Part shown: piece by piece, positions 1 to 8,556 of the stretch
Layout: every line of letters starts with the position of its first letter
Position numbering within the stretch: position 1 is the first letter of the stretch
Assembly: GCA_900316755.1 (NCBI GenBank)
Contig: ONED01000030.1
Location: 1-56,375 of the forward strand
Direction of reading: 5' to 3'
Source: an uncultured Eubacteriales bacterium
Lineage (GTDB): Bacteria; Bacillota; Clostridia; Lachnospirales; Lachnospiraceae
Length of the DNA: 56,375 nucleotides
Notes under the pieces: generated by a model
Database searches by the model: none
Told to the model about the DNA's origin: nothing
Seen by the model: only the letters and a program-made list of their open reading frames with translations
Translations under genes and position numbers: made by a program

Positions 1-2017
1 ACAAAAGATATCCATTCGTCAGAAAAACCGTCTTGTTTCCTTCCTTGTCCTCAATGATGTTCAGGTTCGTATGAGAGCCATAGGACTGCCCCGTTTTCAT
101 CGTCAGTCCCAGACCATCTTCATCTTTATAGGTTCCATCACTCTGTTTCTGGAAGAAATGATGGGTCCCGTCTGCGTCCAGCCAGACATAGTCGAATCCT
201 TCTGCTGTCAGCTTGCTTGCAATACTGCTGTATTCCGTTACATTTCCCACCGGATCCAGCCGTTGGCCATAGGTAGTCTTCCAACCTGCACCATTGATGG
301 AACCCTTGGTATTGTTCCGATAATGCTGGTCTGAAATAGAGCTGTTATAAACAAAGCGGATTCCTGCCGACATATTCGCCCCTGTTGTTTCTGTAATCGG
401 CACCGTAAAAATCAGATTTCCCGAATAATCGTTGATATAACCGGTGCCGCCGTTCACAGACTGTGTATGGTAAGTCCAGTAATCTTCCAACCCTGTATTA
501 TTTCGGAACACAATAAGAAAGGTTGGATACATTCCTTCATATGACGGACAGTTGGACGAGTAATATTTTGTACAGCTCGCAGGAGTGGCAGTTTCCGCCT
601 CCAACGCAGTCAGCATCACCCCATAGTTCGGGATAGTCCCCTCATACCACCCTTTCATGAGGCGTGTGATTTCCCATGTATCAAACAGGTTTGTCGGATG
701 TTCATTCTGTGGAACAATATAATAATCCTGTATATCGCTCTCGTAAAGGCTGCTGCTGTTATTCCACGTAGCCCCGCTCTCTGTCCAGCTTCCGGTCGCC
801 TTCCGCACCTCTACTTTCATGGACTTATTTCCGCTATAAGAATAGTAGTTTTTCAGAATCAGGCTTGCTTCGGTGATGACGGAACCTGCCGGAAGATTCG
901 GCAGAGTATCCAGCTTTAACAGTCCTCTTGTTCTCCCATAAGCAGAGGTTTCCCTCCCCACAATCAGAGACCCCATTGCCATCCCATTGCTTCTCATACT
1001 CGTGGATGGCTTCGCTTCTGACAAAAAGGTATCCGATATACTGATATCGCTACCTGCAACAAGATAGAAATACGGGTCAACCGTGACCGGATAGACAGTG
1101 TCATCATGCTGCAGGAATTCTTCGTCCGCAGTCATTGTCAGACTCATTACATCCCCCGAAACCGACATGGAAAGTGTAACATCCGTGCTGACTTTCTCCT
1201 TTGCATCTGCCATAAGCGGTGCCGAAATCACCATCACCGGCTCTCCTTCGTCTCCGGAAAGCTCCACAGTCTGTTCATCCTTCTGCACCGCAGTAAGGCT
1301 TCCAATATGAACCTGCAGATTCCAGACATGGTCTGCCCGTCGGTCTCTCAGAATGATGTTTTCCTTCATTCCTTTTGAAGTAATGACATACTGCAAATCG
1401 GTATATGCAAAAGCATTCCGGTAAACCCCAACTGCATTTGCTCCCGGTACAGTAAGGAACTCCTCATCTCCGGTCAATCCTTCTTCTGTATGATTTTGTT
1501 CCCACTCAATGTGTCCCGGCAGCATTCCCTCATAAGACCAGGATACTCTCTCATCTCCGGCTTCCATGGAAAACGCACGGTAGAAATCTTTTTCTTCCAA
1601 TTCTACTTTTGCCCTGCCTGCCCGGTTATGATACACGCGAGTATTTGCACCGTAATCAGCGGACAACACGGCTGCTTGTTCTGACAAAACAAATGTGTTA
1701 TCAATTTCCTCAAACTCACCTGCTTCCGTCTCAAAGTGTACCGGTTGTTCATAAGCTGCTACCACATATGAGCCGTCACTCCGTCGGAATGTCTTGGTTG
1801 TCTCAGTACGGCTTTCCGTAATCTCCGCTACAATATGAGGCAGCTCCCCGGCAGCTTCTTCCTCTGTCTCTCCGCTCATGCGGTCTGCAAAAGCAGTTTC
1901 CTGTTCTGTAGGAGTGTCATTTTCTGCCGCTGCTGTTTGTGGAGGCAGGGCAGAAACCATCATCGCAATGCTTAATACTACCGCCAAAATCCTGGATATA
2001 TACCTATTGTTCCTCAT
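1..2017 (-). CDS. Secreted DNRLRE-domain / RHS-type wall-associated protein, 5' part only
   Basis: The gene starts at ATG 2017, preceded by AAGGAAGG, and stays open to the window edge: 672 codons, with the 3' end outside. Residues 1-30 form a signal peptide (MRNNRYISRILAVVLSIAMM, then a small-residue cleavage site). A Thr/Glu-rich linker follows, then motifs such as TKTFRRSDGSYVVAAYEQPV that open many Clostridial RHS proteins. Further on is a DNRLRE-type beta-sandwich (ASLILKNYYSYSGNKSMKVEVRKATGSW, read in pieces), and near the edge text typical of the start of an RHS region (YGQRLDPVGNVTEYSS, DADGTHHFFQ). Such proteins are exported, attach to the wall and often end in a variable toxin domain, which cannot be seen here. 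An intrinsic terminator separates it from the amidase gene upstream, so it is probably transcribed separately. Confidence 0.85.
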   Translation of the reverse strand, partial: MRNNRYISRILAVVLSIAMMVSALPPQTAAAENDTPTEQETAFADRMSGETEEEAAGELPHIVAEITESRTETTKTFRRSDGSYVVAAYEQPVHFETEAGEFEEIDNTFVLSEQAAVLSADYGANTRVYHNRAGRAKVELEEKDFYRAFSMEAGDERVSWSYEGMLPGHIEWEQNHTEEGLTGDEEFLTVPGANAVGVYRNAFAYTDLQYVITSKGMKENIILRDRRADHVWNLQVHIGSLTAVQKDEQTVELSGDEGEPVMVISAPLMADAKEKVSTDVTLSMSVSGDVMSLTMTADEEFLQHDDTVYPVTVDPYFYLVAGSDISISDTFLSEAKPSTSMRSNGMAMGSLIVGRETSAYGRTRGLLKLDTLPNLPAGSVITEASLILKNYYSYSGNKSMKVEVRKATGSWTESGATWNNSSSLYESDIQDYYIVPQNEHPTNLFDTWEITRLMKGWYEGTIPNYGVMLTALEAETATPASCTKYYSSNCPSYEGMYPTFLIVFRNNTGLEDYWTYHTQSVNGGTGYINDYSGNLIFTVPITETTGANMSAGIRFVYNSSISDQHYRNNTKGSINGAGWKTTYGQRLDPVGNVTEYSSIASKLTAEGFDYVWLDADGTHHFFQKQSDGTYKDEDGLGLTMKTGQSYGSHTNLNIIEDKEGNKTVFLTNGYLL

Positions 2018-2063
2018 GTCTCATTCCTTCCTTTCTTTGGATTCTATTGCTTCCCGTAACACA

Positions 2064-2112
2064 CAAAAAGGCAGGGAAACCGAGAGCCTGCGCTCTCAAT
2101 CACCTTGCCTTC
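2064..2112 (-). terminator. Intrinsic terminator after the amidase gene
   Basis: Read on the minus strand there is an outer stem AAGGCAAGG/CCCTGCCTT, an inner perfect stem GAGAGC-GCAG-GCTCTC, and then TTTTTGTGTG. It lies between the stop at 2198 and the start at 2017, so it ends the amidase transcript. Confidence 0.75.
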
Positions 2113-2197
2113 AATAACCAATTTTATGATATCATATTTTCAGTCTTTTTGGTAGTTTTTTCTGAGTTTTTTTAAAATTTAAAATTGAATACCTTCC

Positions 2198-5100
2198 TTA
2201 AAATTCCTTTACTTGATAGATAATCTTTTTAATATTGTATCCATAATTTTCTCCGGTTGCCCATCCAATCTCATTCGGATTTTCTTGTTTGCCCAACCAT
2301 TCCACATAAGGAGCCATCCCTCGAAGCCAATTTTGCCATCTGGGGTCAACACACTCGTTATTTAATGGTTCTTCATTTGCATAACACTTCAAATGCTGAA
2401 TTTGAGCCCGAAGTCCCATTCTTACGCCATCTTCGCCATAAGACGAAAAATCTGCTCCTTTTTCGCCGCCTCCGGTAGCTCCCAATCCTGCAAAATTAAA
2501 CTGTTCAGCATCGACAACTCCCTGAAATTGGAGATACCCTGTCTCCAACATGCTTTGTGCAAAAACTACCTCCGCTCGAATTCCTTCGCTCGCAGCTTCC
2601 TGACATAGAATCTGACAAAATTCTGTAATATCTCTTGCCCCGCCCTTGCTTAATGCTTCTGAAGGATAACTGACATTCCTACTGTTAAACAAATCAACCA
2701 TCTGCTGAATTTTTACTGTCGTCTCTCCTGCGATTTCATATTTTTCTACTTCTGTGACAGTTAATATAAAACTTCTTTCCGTTCCAAAATAGTGTACTGT
2801 GATGATTGCTGTCCCCAGCTTTTTCGTTTTTACTTCATACAGATAGCCTCTGGAATCTCCTGCATTCTTCAAATAAACTGCTGCCACACTTGTATCGCTT
2901 GAGGACACTGTTGGCTGCCCTTTTGTTTTGTCTGTTATTTTTGCCAGAAATTGATAGATACTACCTTCCGGATATTCCATATCTTTTGTATCCAGAGTAT
3001 AATTCACTTCCTGATATGTAACCGGGAATATCGCTGTTTTTCCATCATGCTCTACCATTATCTCTGCATTTCCCGGCTTCAATCCTTGTATCTCATATAA
3101 AAAACCCCGGTTGTCATTTGCATTCTTCATTATAACTGACACTACTGTCGAATCACTTGACGTTACCGTCGGAGTCTCTTCCCGATTATTTGTAATTGCC
3201 AGAAACTGGTAGATGTCCCCGGCTGTTCCATTGTACTGCCTCGTATCTAACCGCAAAGTTGTTTCCGGTTTTTTTACAACAATTTTAAAGCTTCTTTCCG
3301 TTCCCCAATAACTCACCTTGATATCTGCCATCCCTGCCTTTTTCGTTTTTATTTCATACAGATATCCTCTAAAATCTCTTGCATTTTTCAAATAGACTTC
3401 TGCCACACTTGTATCGCTTGAGGACACTGTTGGCTGTCCTTTCGTCTTATCCGTTATTTTCGCCAGAAATTGATAAATACTTTCCTCCGGATATTCCATG
3501 TCTTTCGTATCCAGAGAATAATTTACTTCTTGATATGCAACCGGCAACGTCACTACTTCCCCATCATGCTCTACCGTTATTTCTGCACTTCCCGGCTTTA
3601 ACCCCTGTATCTCATACAAAAAACCCCTGCTGTCATTTGCATTCTTCATCATAACAGATACCACTGTCGAATCACTTGACACCACCGTCGGAATCTCTTT
3701 TCGGTTGTTTGTAATTGCCAAAAACTGATAGATTTCCCCAGCTGTTCCATTGTATTGTGTTGTATCTAAACATAGAGTCGTTTCCGATTTTTTCACAACA
3801 ATTTTAAAACTTCTTTCCGTTCCCCAATAATTCATTATGATATCTGATGTACCCGGCTTTCTCGTTTTTATTTCATACAAATAACCTCTGGAATCTTCTG
3901 CATTCTTCAAATAAACTTCCGCCACGCTTGTATCGCTTGATGACACCGTTGGCTGTCCTTTCGTTTTATCTGTTATCTTCGCCAGAAACTGATAGATTTT
4001 GTTTACCGGATATTCCATATCTTTTGTATCCAGAGTATAATCCACTTCCTGATATGTAACCGGAAATGTCGCTGATTTTCCATCATGCTCTACCATTATT
4101 TCTGCATTTCCTGGCTTCAATCCTTGTATCTCATATAAAAAGCCCCTGCTGTCATTTGCATTCTTCATTGTAACTGACACTACTGTTGGATCACTTGACG
4201 TTACTGTCGGAGTCTCTTTCCGATTGTTTGTAATTGCCAGAAACTGGTAGATGTCCCCGGCTGTTCCATTGTACTGTCTTGTATCCAGACTTAACGTTGT
4301 CTCTCTACTCAACCCCAAAAATTTTGCTATTCCGGTCGCATCTGCTACTCCAAGGCTCTTTAACCCCTCTTCTGTACGCAAGAAATTATTCACATCCGAC
4401 ATATTCGTCATAAATGCGTGTTCTACAATAATGCCCGGAATTCCCTGCTCTTTTCCATAAATCTGAACCGAAAAATAATCTGAAGCAGAGCCATCCTCAT
4501 ATTTTTCATTTATAGTGCTGTCCTTGCAGTAAATTCCCCTGTCTTTTAATCCTAGTTTCACCAGTTCATCCAGAATAGACTGAGCCAATGCCTTCCCATC
4601 TGCACCCACCTGCGATTTCCAGTTACTATTTGGATAAATAACCTCAGCACCACTTGGCGTTGTGTCTTTTTCCGTTGCATTCAAATGAATGCTGACATAA
4701 ATTTTTGCGCCGACTTTGGCCGCTGCAATCACTCTTTGTTCAATACATTTTCCGGAACTATCTGTCTCAGGATATGGACAGGCACTGGTTGTCCTTGTCA
4801 TATAGACTTGTACTCCCTGATAAGTTTCCAGTTCCGCCTTGGCATAATTTGCAATTTTCAGCGTCAAATCCTGTTCAACCAGACCATTATGAGTAGCACC
4901 GCCATGCCTGTCATCATGTCCCGGATCCAATGCCACAACAATCTCAGAGTTTCTCACTTCAGCCGAATATGCATTTACGGCAGTCACTTCCTCCAGCGCC
5001 GCCTGAATACTCTCCTGTGCCTTTGCCTGTCCGTTTTCGTCAATGGTTACGACAGACATTTCTATGCCTTCTGTCTCTATATCCAACGGAGTAATATATT

Positions 5101-5575
5101 CCCTATAATCTTCGTATGCTTTATTTACTCCAAACTCTACTTTTGCATTCAAATCAAGCATAGAAATTTCATGCTGTTCTCCGTCTTGTGCATACTTAAA
5201 GCTTGTCACTTGATATGTAGCCTGTTCCGTGCTATCTGTATATTCTTTTGAAAACAGATAGGAATCATCTTTGCTTTGGATACATTCCCATTCTTCTGAT
5301 GCTCCGTCTTCACTTGACACAATGATTCGGATATCACTGATTTCTTCTGTCCCATCACCCCAAGACACCACAATGTTCTGTGTATTCGGTGTTTCTAAAT
5401 ATGGACTTTCCACATATGCATAGTTAAGAGTTCCTCCGGTATTTTCTTCTGTTTCTGTGATTACAACGTCATTTTCTACTTCGTTTGACGCATATACACA
5501 ATTTGTCGGCAAATTTGCTGCCAGCATAATCACCACCAATAAAGCGGCTACTATTTTTTCCATAGTTTTTTTCAT
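2198..5575 (-). CDS. Secreted N-acetylmuramoyl-L-alanine amidase with Ig-like repeats and C-terminal glucosaminidase
   Basis: A 1125-residue exported cell-wall hydrolase. Residues 1-29 are a signal peptide. Residues about 212-420 form an Amidase_3 domain: zinc ligands H220 (DPGHDD), E234 and H297 (SIHLNA) and catalytic E385 (VEHAFMT) are all present. Residues about 427-943 are three near-identical units of 173 residues, each made of two related modules of about 86 residues (YQFLA, PTV.SSD, RGYLYEIK motifs) resembling bacterial Ig-like domains. Residues about 945-1125 form a glucosaminidase-type lysozyme-fold domain with likely catalytic E1011 (SMLETGYLQF). The protein should cut both the stem-peptide amide bond and the glycan strand; the repeats probably bind wall or surface. 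The start is supported by GGGGAG upstream. Confidence 0.9.
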   Translation of the reverse strand: MKKTMEKIVAALLVVIMLAANLPTNCVYASNEVENDVVITETEENTGGTLNYAYVESPYLETPNTQNIVVSWGDGTEEISDIRIIVSSEDGASEEWECIQSKDDSYLFSKEYTDSTEQATYQVTSFKYAQDGEQHEISMLDLNAKVEFGVNKAYEDYREYITPLDIETEGIEMSVVTIDENGQAKAQESIQAALEEVTAVNAYSAEVRNSEIVVALDPGHDDRHGGATHNGLVEQDLTLKIANYAKAELETYQGVQVYMTRTTSACPYPETDSSGKCIEQRVIAAAKVGAKIYVSIHLNATEKDTTPSGAEVIYPNSNWKSQVGADGKALAQSILDELVKLGLKDRGIYCKDSTINEKYEDGSASDYFSVQIYGKEQGIPGIIVEHAFMTNMSDVNNFLRTEEGLKSLGVADATGIAKFLGLSRETTLSLDTRQYNGTAGDIYQFLAITNNRKETPTVTSSDPTVVSVTMKNANDSRGFLYEIQGLKPGNAEIMVEHDGKSATFPVTYQEVDYTLDTKDMEYPVNKIYQFLAKITDKTKGQPTVSSSDTSVAEVYLKNAEDSRGYLYEIKTRKPGTSDIIMNYWGTERSFKIVVKKSETTLCLDTTQYNGTAGEIYQFLAITNNRKEIPTVVSSDSTVVSVMMKNANDSRGFLYEIQGLKPGSAEITVEHDGEVVTLPVAYQEVNYSLDTKDMEYPEESIYQFLAKITDKTKGQPTVSSSDTSVAEVYLKNARDFRGYLYEIKTKKAGMADIKVSYWGTERSFKIVVKKPETTLRLDTRQYNGTAGDIYQFLAITNNREETPTVTSSDSTVVSVIMKNANDNRGFLYEIQGLKPGNAEIMVEHDGKTAIFPVTYQEVNYTLDTKDMEYPEGSIYQFLAKITDKTKGQPTVSSSDTSVAAVYLKNAGDSRGYLYEVKTKKLGTAIITVHYFGTERSFILTVTEVEKYEIAGETTVKIQQMVDLFNSRNVSYPSEALSKGGARDITEFCQILCQEAASEGIRAEVVFAQSMLETGYLQFQGVVDAEQFNFAGLGATGGGEKGADFSSYGEDGVRMGLRAQIQHLKCYANEEPLNNECVDPRWQNWLRGMAPYVEWLGKQENPNEIGWATGENYGYNIKKIIYQVKEF
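2748..4304 (-). repeat. Three tandem 519-bp coding repeats
   Basis: The phrase around CTTGTATCGCTTGA recurs at exactly 519-bp spacing (near 2890, 3409 and 3928), and the flanking sequence matches closely. The period is 173 codons, so copy number can change without breaking the frame. Confidence 0.9.
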
Positions 5576-5607
5576 CGTTTTTCTCCCCTGTACATATTTT
5601 ACTTATA

Positions 5608-5631
5608 AAAGCTGCCAATGGCAGTTTTTTT
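5608..5631 (-). terminator. Possible weak, bidirectional terminator hairpin
   Basis: CTGCC-AT(T)-GGCAG lies between the nucleotidyltransferase stop and the amidase start. On the minus strand it is followed by CTTTTAT, on the plus strand by a run of seven T. The stem is only five base pairs, so termination is uncertain. Confidence 0.4.
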
Positions 5632-5658
5632 CGGTGCTTTTATAATCTACATATCCTT

Positions 5659-6576
5659 CTAAAACAGCTTCTCCGGATACACTCCCTTTTCCACCAATCC
5701 GCGAATCGCGGCCACCACATAAGGCTTGTCCTCCTTATATGTCACACCAAACCACTGGTCATCGGAATGCAATACCGTCACTTCCGCCTTGCCATCGCGA
5801 AGCAGACCGCCCACAATCGTGGGCAGAAGATACTCTGCTTTTTGATAGTTTTCTGCACTCTTCCTCAGAAAATCTGAAAACCCTCTCTCCAGAATCTCAA
5901 AAAAATCCGGCTGCAACGCCCACATATTCATCGAAACCGGGGAATTTACATCCACCGGGACGTCTCCCTCTTCTGTGCGGACTGCCGCTCCCGATTCTGT
6001 CTTTATAATATTGTAAGTCTCCACAATGTCGGACAGCATCCCTTGTTCGTCCACCTTGCAGATGCCGCGCGTCACACTTCCATTTTCACTGAGTGTATTT
6101 CCAAGCACAAAACCGACCATACCGATTTGTTCCCGGTCAAGTTTTGCCCGCTCGCTTACCAGATATTGATATGCCTCTACATAGGCCTCTTTTCCGTAAT
6201 AATCGTCTGCATTGATGACCACAAACGGTTCCTTCACCACATCCCTGCAGCATAAAATCGCCTGTCCGGTTCCCCATGGTTTTTGGCGCTCTGCGTAGGC
6301 GCTGCGGTACGGCTCCGGAATATCCTCTTTTTCCTGATAGGCATAAGCCACCTCCACCACTTTTTCCATGCGGTTTCCGATGACCTCCTTAAAATCCTTC
6401 TCCAAATCCTTTCGGATTACAAATACAACCTTATCAAATCCGGCTTCCATCGCATCAAAGACAGAATAGTCCATGATGATTTCCCCATTTGGTCCCACCG
6501 GCTCCAGTTGCTTGATTCCACCTCCAAAACGGCTTCCAATCCCCGCCGCCATGACCACCAATGTCGCTTTCGCCAT
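5659..6576 (-). CDS. NDP-sugar pyrophosphorylase-like nucleotidyltransferase
   Basis: A 305-residue protein that opens with the nucleotidyltransferase signature VVMAAGIGSRFGGGIKQLEP (nucleotide-binding loop and basic residue) and has a metal-binding NADDYYG near residue 122. The family transfers a nucleotidyl group from NTP to a sugar-1-phosphate or related phosphate. The sequence does not show which sugar; proteins of this subgroup in Lachnospiraceae are usually left as general nucleotidyltransferases. It lies 22 bases after leuA on the same strand, so it may be the last gene of that operon. Length is normal for the fold and no residue looks missing. Confidence 0.8.
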   Translation of the reverse strand: MAKATLVVMAAGIGSRFGGGIKQLEPVGPNGEIIMDYSVFDAMEAGFDKVVFVIRKDLEKDFKEVIGNRMEKVVEVAYAYQEKEDIPEPYRSAYAERQKPWGTGQAILCCRDVVKEPFVVINADDYYGKEAYVEAYQYLVSERAKLDREQIGMVGFVLGNTLSENGSVTRGICKVDEQGMLSDIVETYNIIKTESGAAVRTEEGDVPVDVNSPVSMNMWALQPDFFEILERGFSDFLRKSAENYQKAEYLLPTIVGGLLRDGKAEVTVLHSDDQWFGVTYKEDKPYVVAAIRGLVEKGVYPEKLF

Positions 6577-6598
6577 CTCTCACCTCTCCTTTTCTTCT

Positions 6599-8263
6599 TT
6601 ATGCATCCTGTCCTGCCAGACGGTTCAGTGCACTAAATACTGCACGCACGCCGGCTCTGGTAATATTGGAGCTTACACCGACTCCATAGGTTACCTTTCC
6701 GGTCTTTTCATCCCGCATGCAAATGTAAGCAGCCGCCCTTGCATTGGAGCCTTCTCCTAATGAGTGCTGAGAGTAGTCCAGAATGCGCACATCCGCACCG
6801 GTTGTATTCTGAACGGCCTGTTTTACCGCATCCAAAGGTCCGTTTCCGATTGCGGTTACATGAATCGCATCTCCCTTGTAAAGGAAGCGAATCTCCACTT
6901 TTGTATCCCGATATCCGTGATCCTCTGCCTTTACTTTCTGGAACTCATATGGGTACTTCAGGTTCAAATACTGCTCCTCAAATGCATCCATAATCGTAGA
7001 CGGAGCCACTTCACCCTGCTTTTCTGCAATCGCCTGAATGACATCCGCAAACTCCTTATGCATTCCTTTCGGAAGCTTAAAGCCAAATTCACTGTCCATT
7101 ACAAATGCCACACCGCCCTTACCGGACTGACTGTTAATACGGACAATCGGTTCATATTCCCGCCCCACATCGGATGGGTCAATCGGGAGATACGGAACCT
7201 CCCACCAATCCTGATGCCGTTCTTTCATCGCCTGCACACCTTTATTGATGGCATCCTGATGAGAACCGGAAAATGCAGTAAATACAAGCTTTCCTGCATA
7301 TGGATGACGCAGCGGCACTTCCATCTTGCAGCATTTTTCATATACTTCCTGAATCTCCACGATATTGGTAAGATCCAGTTCCGGATTGATTCCCTGTGAA
7401 AACATATTGTAGGCCACCGTAAGAATATCTAAGTTTCCGGTTCGTTCTCCGTTTCCAAACAGCGTACCCTCTACCCGGTCTGCACCGGCAAGAAGTGCAA
7501 GCTCGGTAGCTGCCACTCCCGTTCCCCGGTCATTGTGGGGATGAATACTCAAAATAATTTTTTCTCTGTCCTTAAAATGCTTATGCATCCATTCAATCTG
7601 GTCTGCATATACATTTGGTGTTGTCATTTCCACGGTCGCAGGCAGATTGAAAATAATCGGGTCTTCTGCCGTAGGCTGCCACACATCCTGCACTGCGGTA
7701 CAGATTTCCAATGCGTAATCCAGTTCTGTTCCCGTGAAACTCTCCGGCGAATACTCCAGTATGATTTTCCCCGGGAATTCCTTTACATGCTCCTTCACCA
7801 TCTGAGTACCGTCGATGGCAATCTGCTTGATTTCTTCTTTATTTTTGTGAAATACCACATCTCTCTGCAGCGTAGATGTGGAATTGTAAATATGTACAAT
7901 CGCTCTTTTGACTCCCCTAAGAGCCTCAAACGTTCTTTGAATCAGGTGTTCCCGACACTGAACCAGCACCTGAACCGTCACATCCTCCGGAATCAAATCG
8001 CGTTCCACCAGTTCGCGAAGAAAATCATATTCTATCTGAGACGCAGACGGAAATCCCACCTCAATTTCCTTGAATCCGAGTTTCACAAGCAGATTAAACA
8101 TTTCTATCTTTTCTTCCACTACCATTGGCTCAATCAAGGCCTGATTGCCGTCACGCAAATCCACACTACACCAGATTGGTGCTTTTTCAATCTGTTTATT
8201 TGGCCACTCCCGTTCCGGATACTCCATCACCGGAACCCTTCTGTATTTTTGATAATTCAACAT
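6599..8263 (-). CDS. leuA: 2-isopropylmalate synthase
   Basis: This enzyme condenses acetyl-CoA with 2-oxoisovalerate, the first committed step of leucine synthesis. The N-terminal TIM-barrel has the family motif WCSVDLRDGNQAL, and metal-binding HPHNDRGTG sits near residue 245. The C-terminal part (about 420-550) is the allosteric LeuA dimer domain (VEIRFLYKGD; NARAAAYICM). The long form of about 555 residues is expected for this type. A GTG at 8272 is in frame, but AGGAG at 8274-8278 lies ten bases before ATG 8263, so ATG 8263 (554 residues) is preferred. It starts five bases after the stop of the HPr gene, so the two are probably translated together. No leucine leader or T-box is visible close upstream. 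Confidence 0.93.
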   Translation of the reverse strand: MLNYQKYRRVPVMEYPEREWPNKQIEKAPIWCSVDLRDGNQALIEPMVVEEKIEMFNLLVKLGFKEIEVGFPSASQIEYDFLRELVERDLIPEDVTVQVLVQCREHLIQRTFEALRGVKRAIVHIYNSTSTLQRDVVFHKNKEEIKQIAIDGTQMVKEHVKEFPGKIILEYSPESFTGTELDYALEICTAVQDVWQPTAEDPIIFNLPATVEMTTPNVYADQIEWMHKHFKDREKIILSIHPHNDRGTGVAATELALLAGADRVEGTLFGNGERTGNLDILTVAYNMFSQGINPELDLTNIVEIQEVYEKCCKMEVPLRHPYAGKLVFTAFSGSHQDAINKGVQAMKERHQDWWEVPYLPIDPSDVGREYEPIVRINSQSGKGGVAFVMDSEFGFKLPKGMHKEFADVIQAIAEKQGEVAPSTIMDAFEEQYLNLKYPYEFQKVKAEDHGYRDTKVEIRFLYKGDAIHVTAIGNGPLDAVKQAVQNTTGADVRILDYSQHSLGEGSNARAAAYICMRDEKTGKVTYGVGVSSNITRAGVRAVFSALNRLAGQDA

Positions 8264-8268
8264 GTCTT

Positions 8269-8532
8269 TCACTCTCCTAATCCATCTTCAATAATTTTAA
8301 GCATCTCTGCCAGAGCTTCCTCTTCATCTTCACCCTCGCAGATTAATTCAATTTCATCACCCACTTTTATGCAGGCACCCAGAACACTCAGCACGCTTTT
8401 TGCATTTGCAGTCGTATTTCCAATCTGAAATGTAATCTTGCTTCGAAACTGCGAAGCCGTCCTGCAGAATATTCCGGCGGGTCTCAAATGTAATCCCGTT
8501 GGATTTTTTATGGTTGTCTTTTGTGATACCAT
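8269..8532 (-). CDS. HPr family phosphocarrier protein
   Basis: An 87-residue protein with the active-site sequence GLHLRPAG, placing the phosphoryl-accepting histidine at H15. Serine 46 (NAKSVLSVL) is at the usual place for regulation by HPr kinase in Firmicutes. Both key residues suggest a working HPr, able to take part in the phosphotransferase system and, as Ser-P HPr, in CcpA-dependent repression. The C-terminal region is unusually acidic (EGEDEEEALAE). The position between cdaR and leuA, away from ptsI, is unusual, so whether this is the main HPr or a second copy cannot be said. AGGAGG lies seven bases before the ATG. Confidence 0.9.
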   Translation of the reverse strand: MVSQKTTIKNPTGLHLRPAGIFCRTASQFRSKITFQIGNTTANAKSVLSVLGACIKVGDEIELICEGEDEEEALAEMLKIIEDGLGE

Positions 8533-8556
8533 CCGGCATCCTCCTAACTACTGTCT

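Noticed and set aside
4685-5251. 188-residue plus-strand open frame opposite the amidase gene
   Set aside because: It is the complement of strongly conserved amidase codons, with Cys/Phe/Ile-rich text and no ribosome binding site; the same holds for the other plus-strand frames except the AraC-type gene.
8264-8272. GTG 8272 as leuA start
   Set aside because: AGGAG would be only one base from it; ATG 8263 has suitable spacing.
7535-8428. 297-residue plus-strand open frame opposite leuA
   Set aside because: It mirrors leuA and the HPr gene, shows no family motif and has no start signal.
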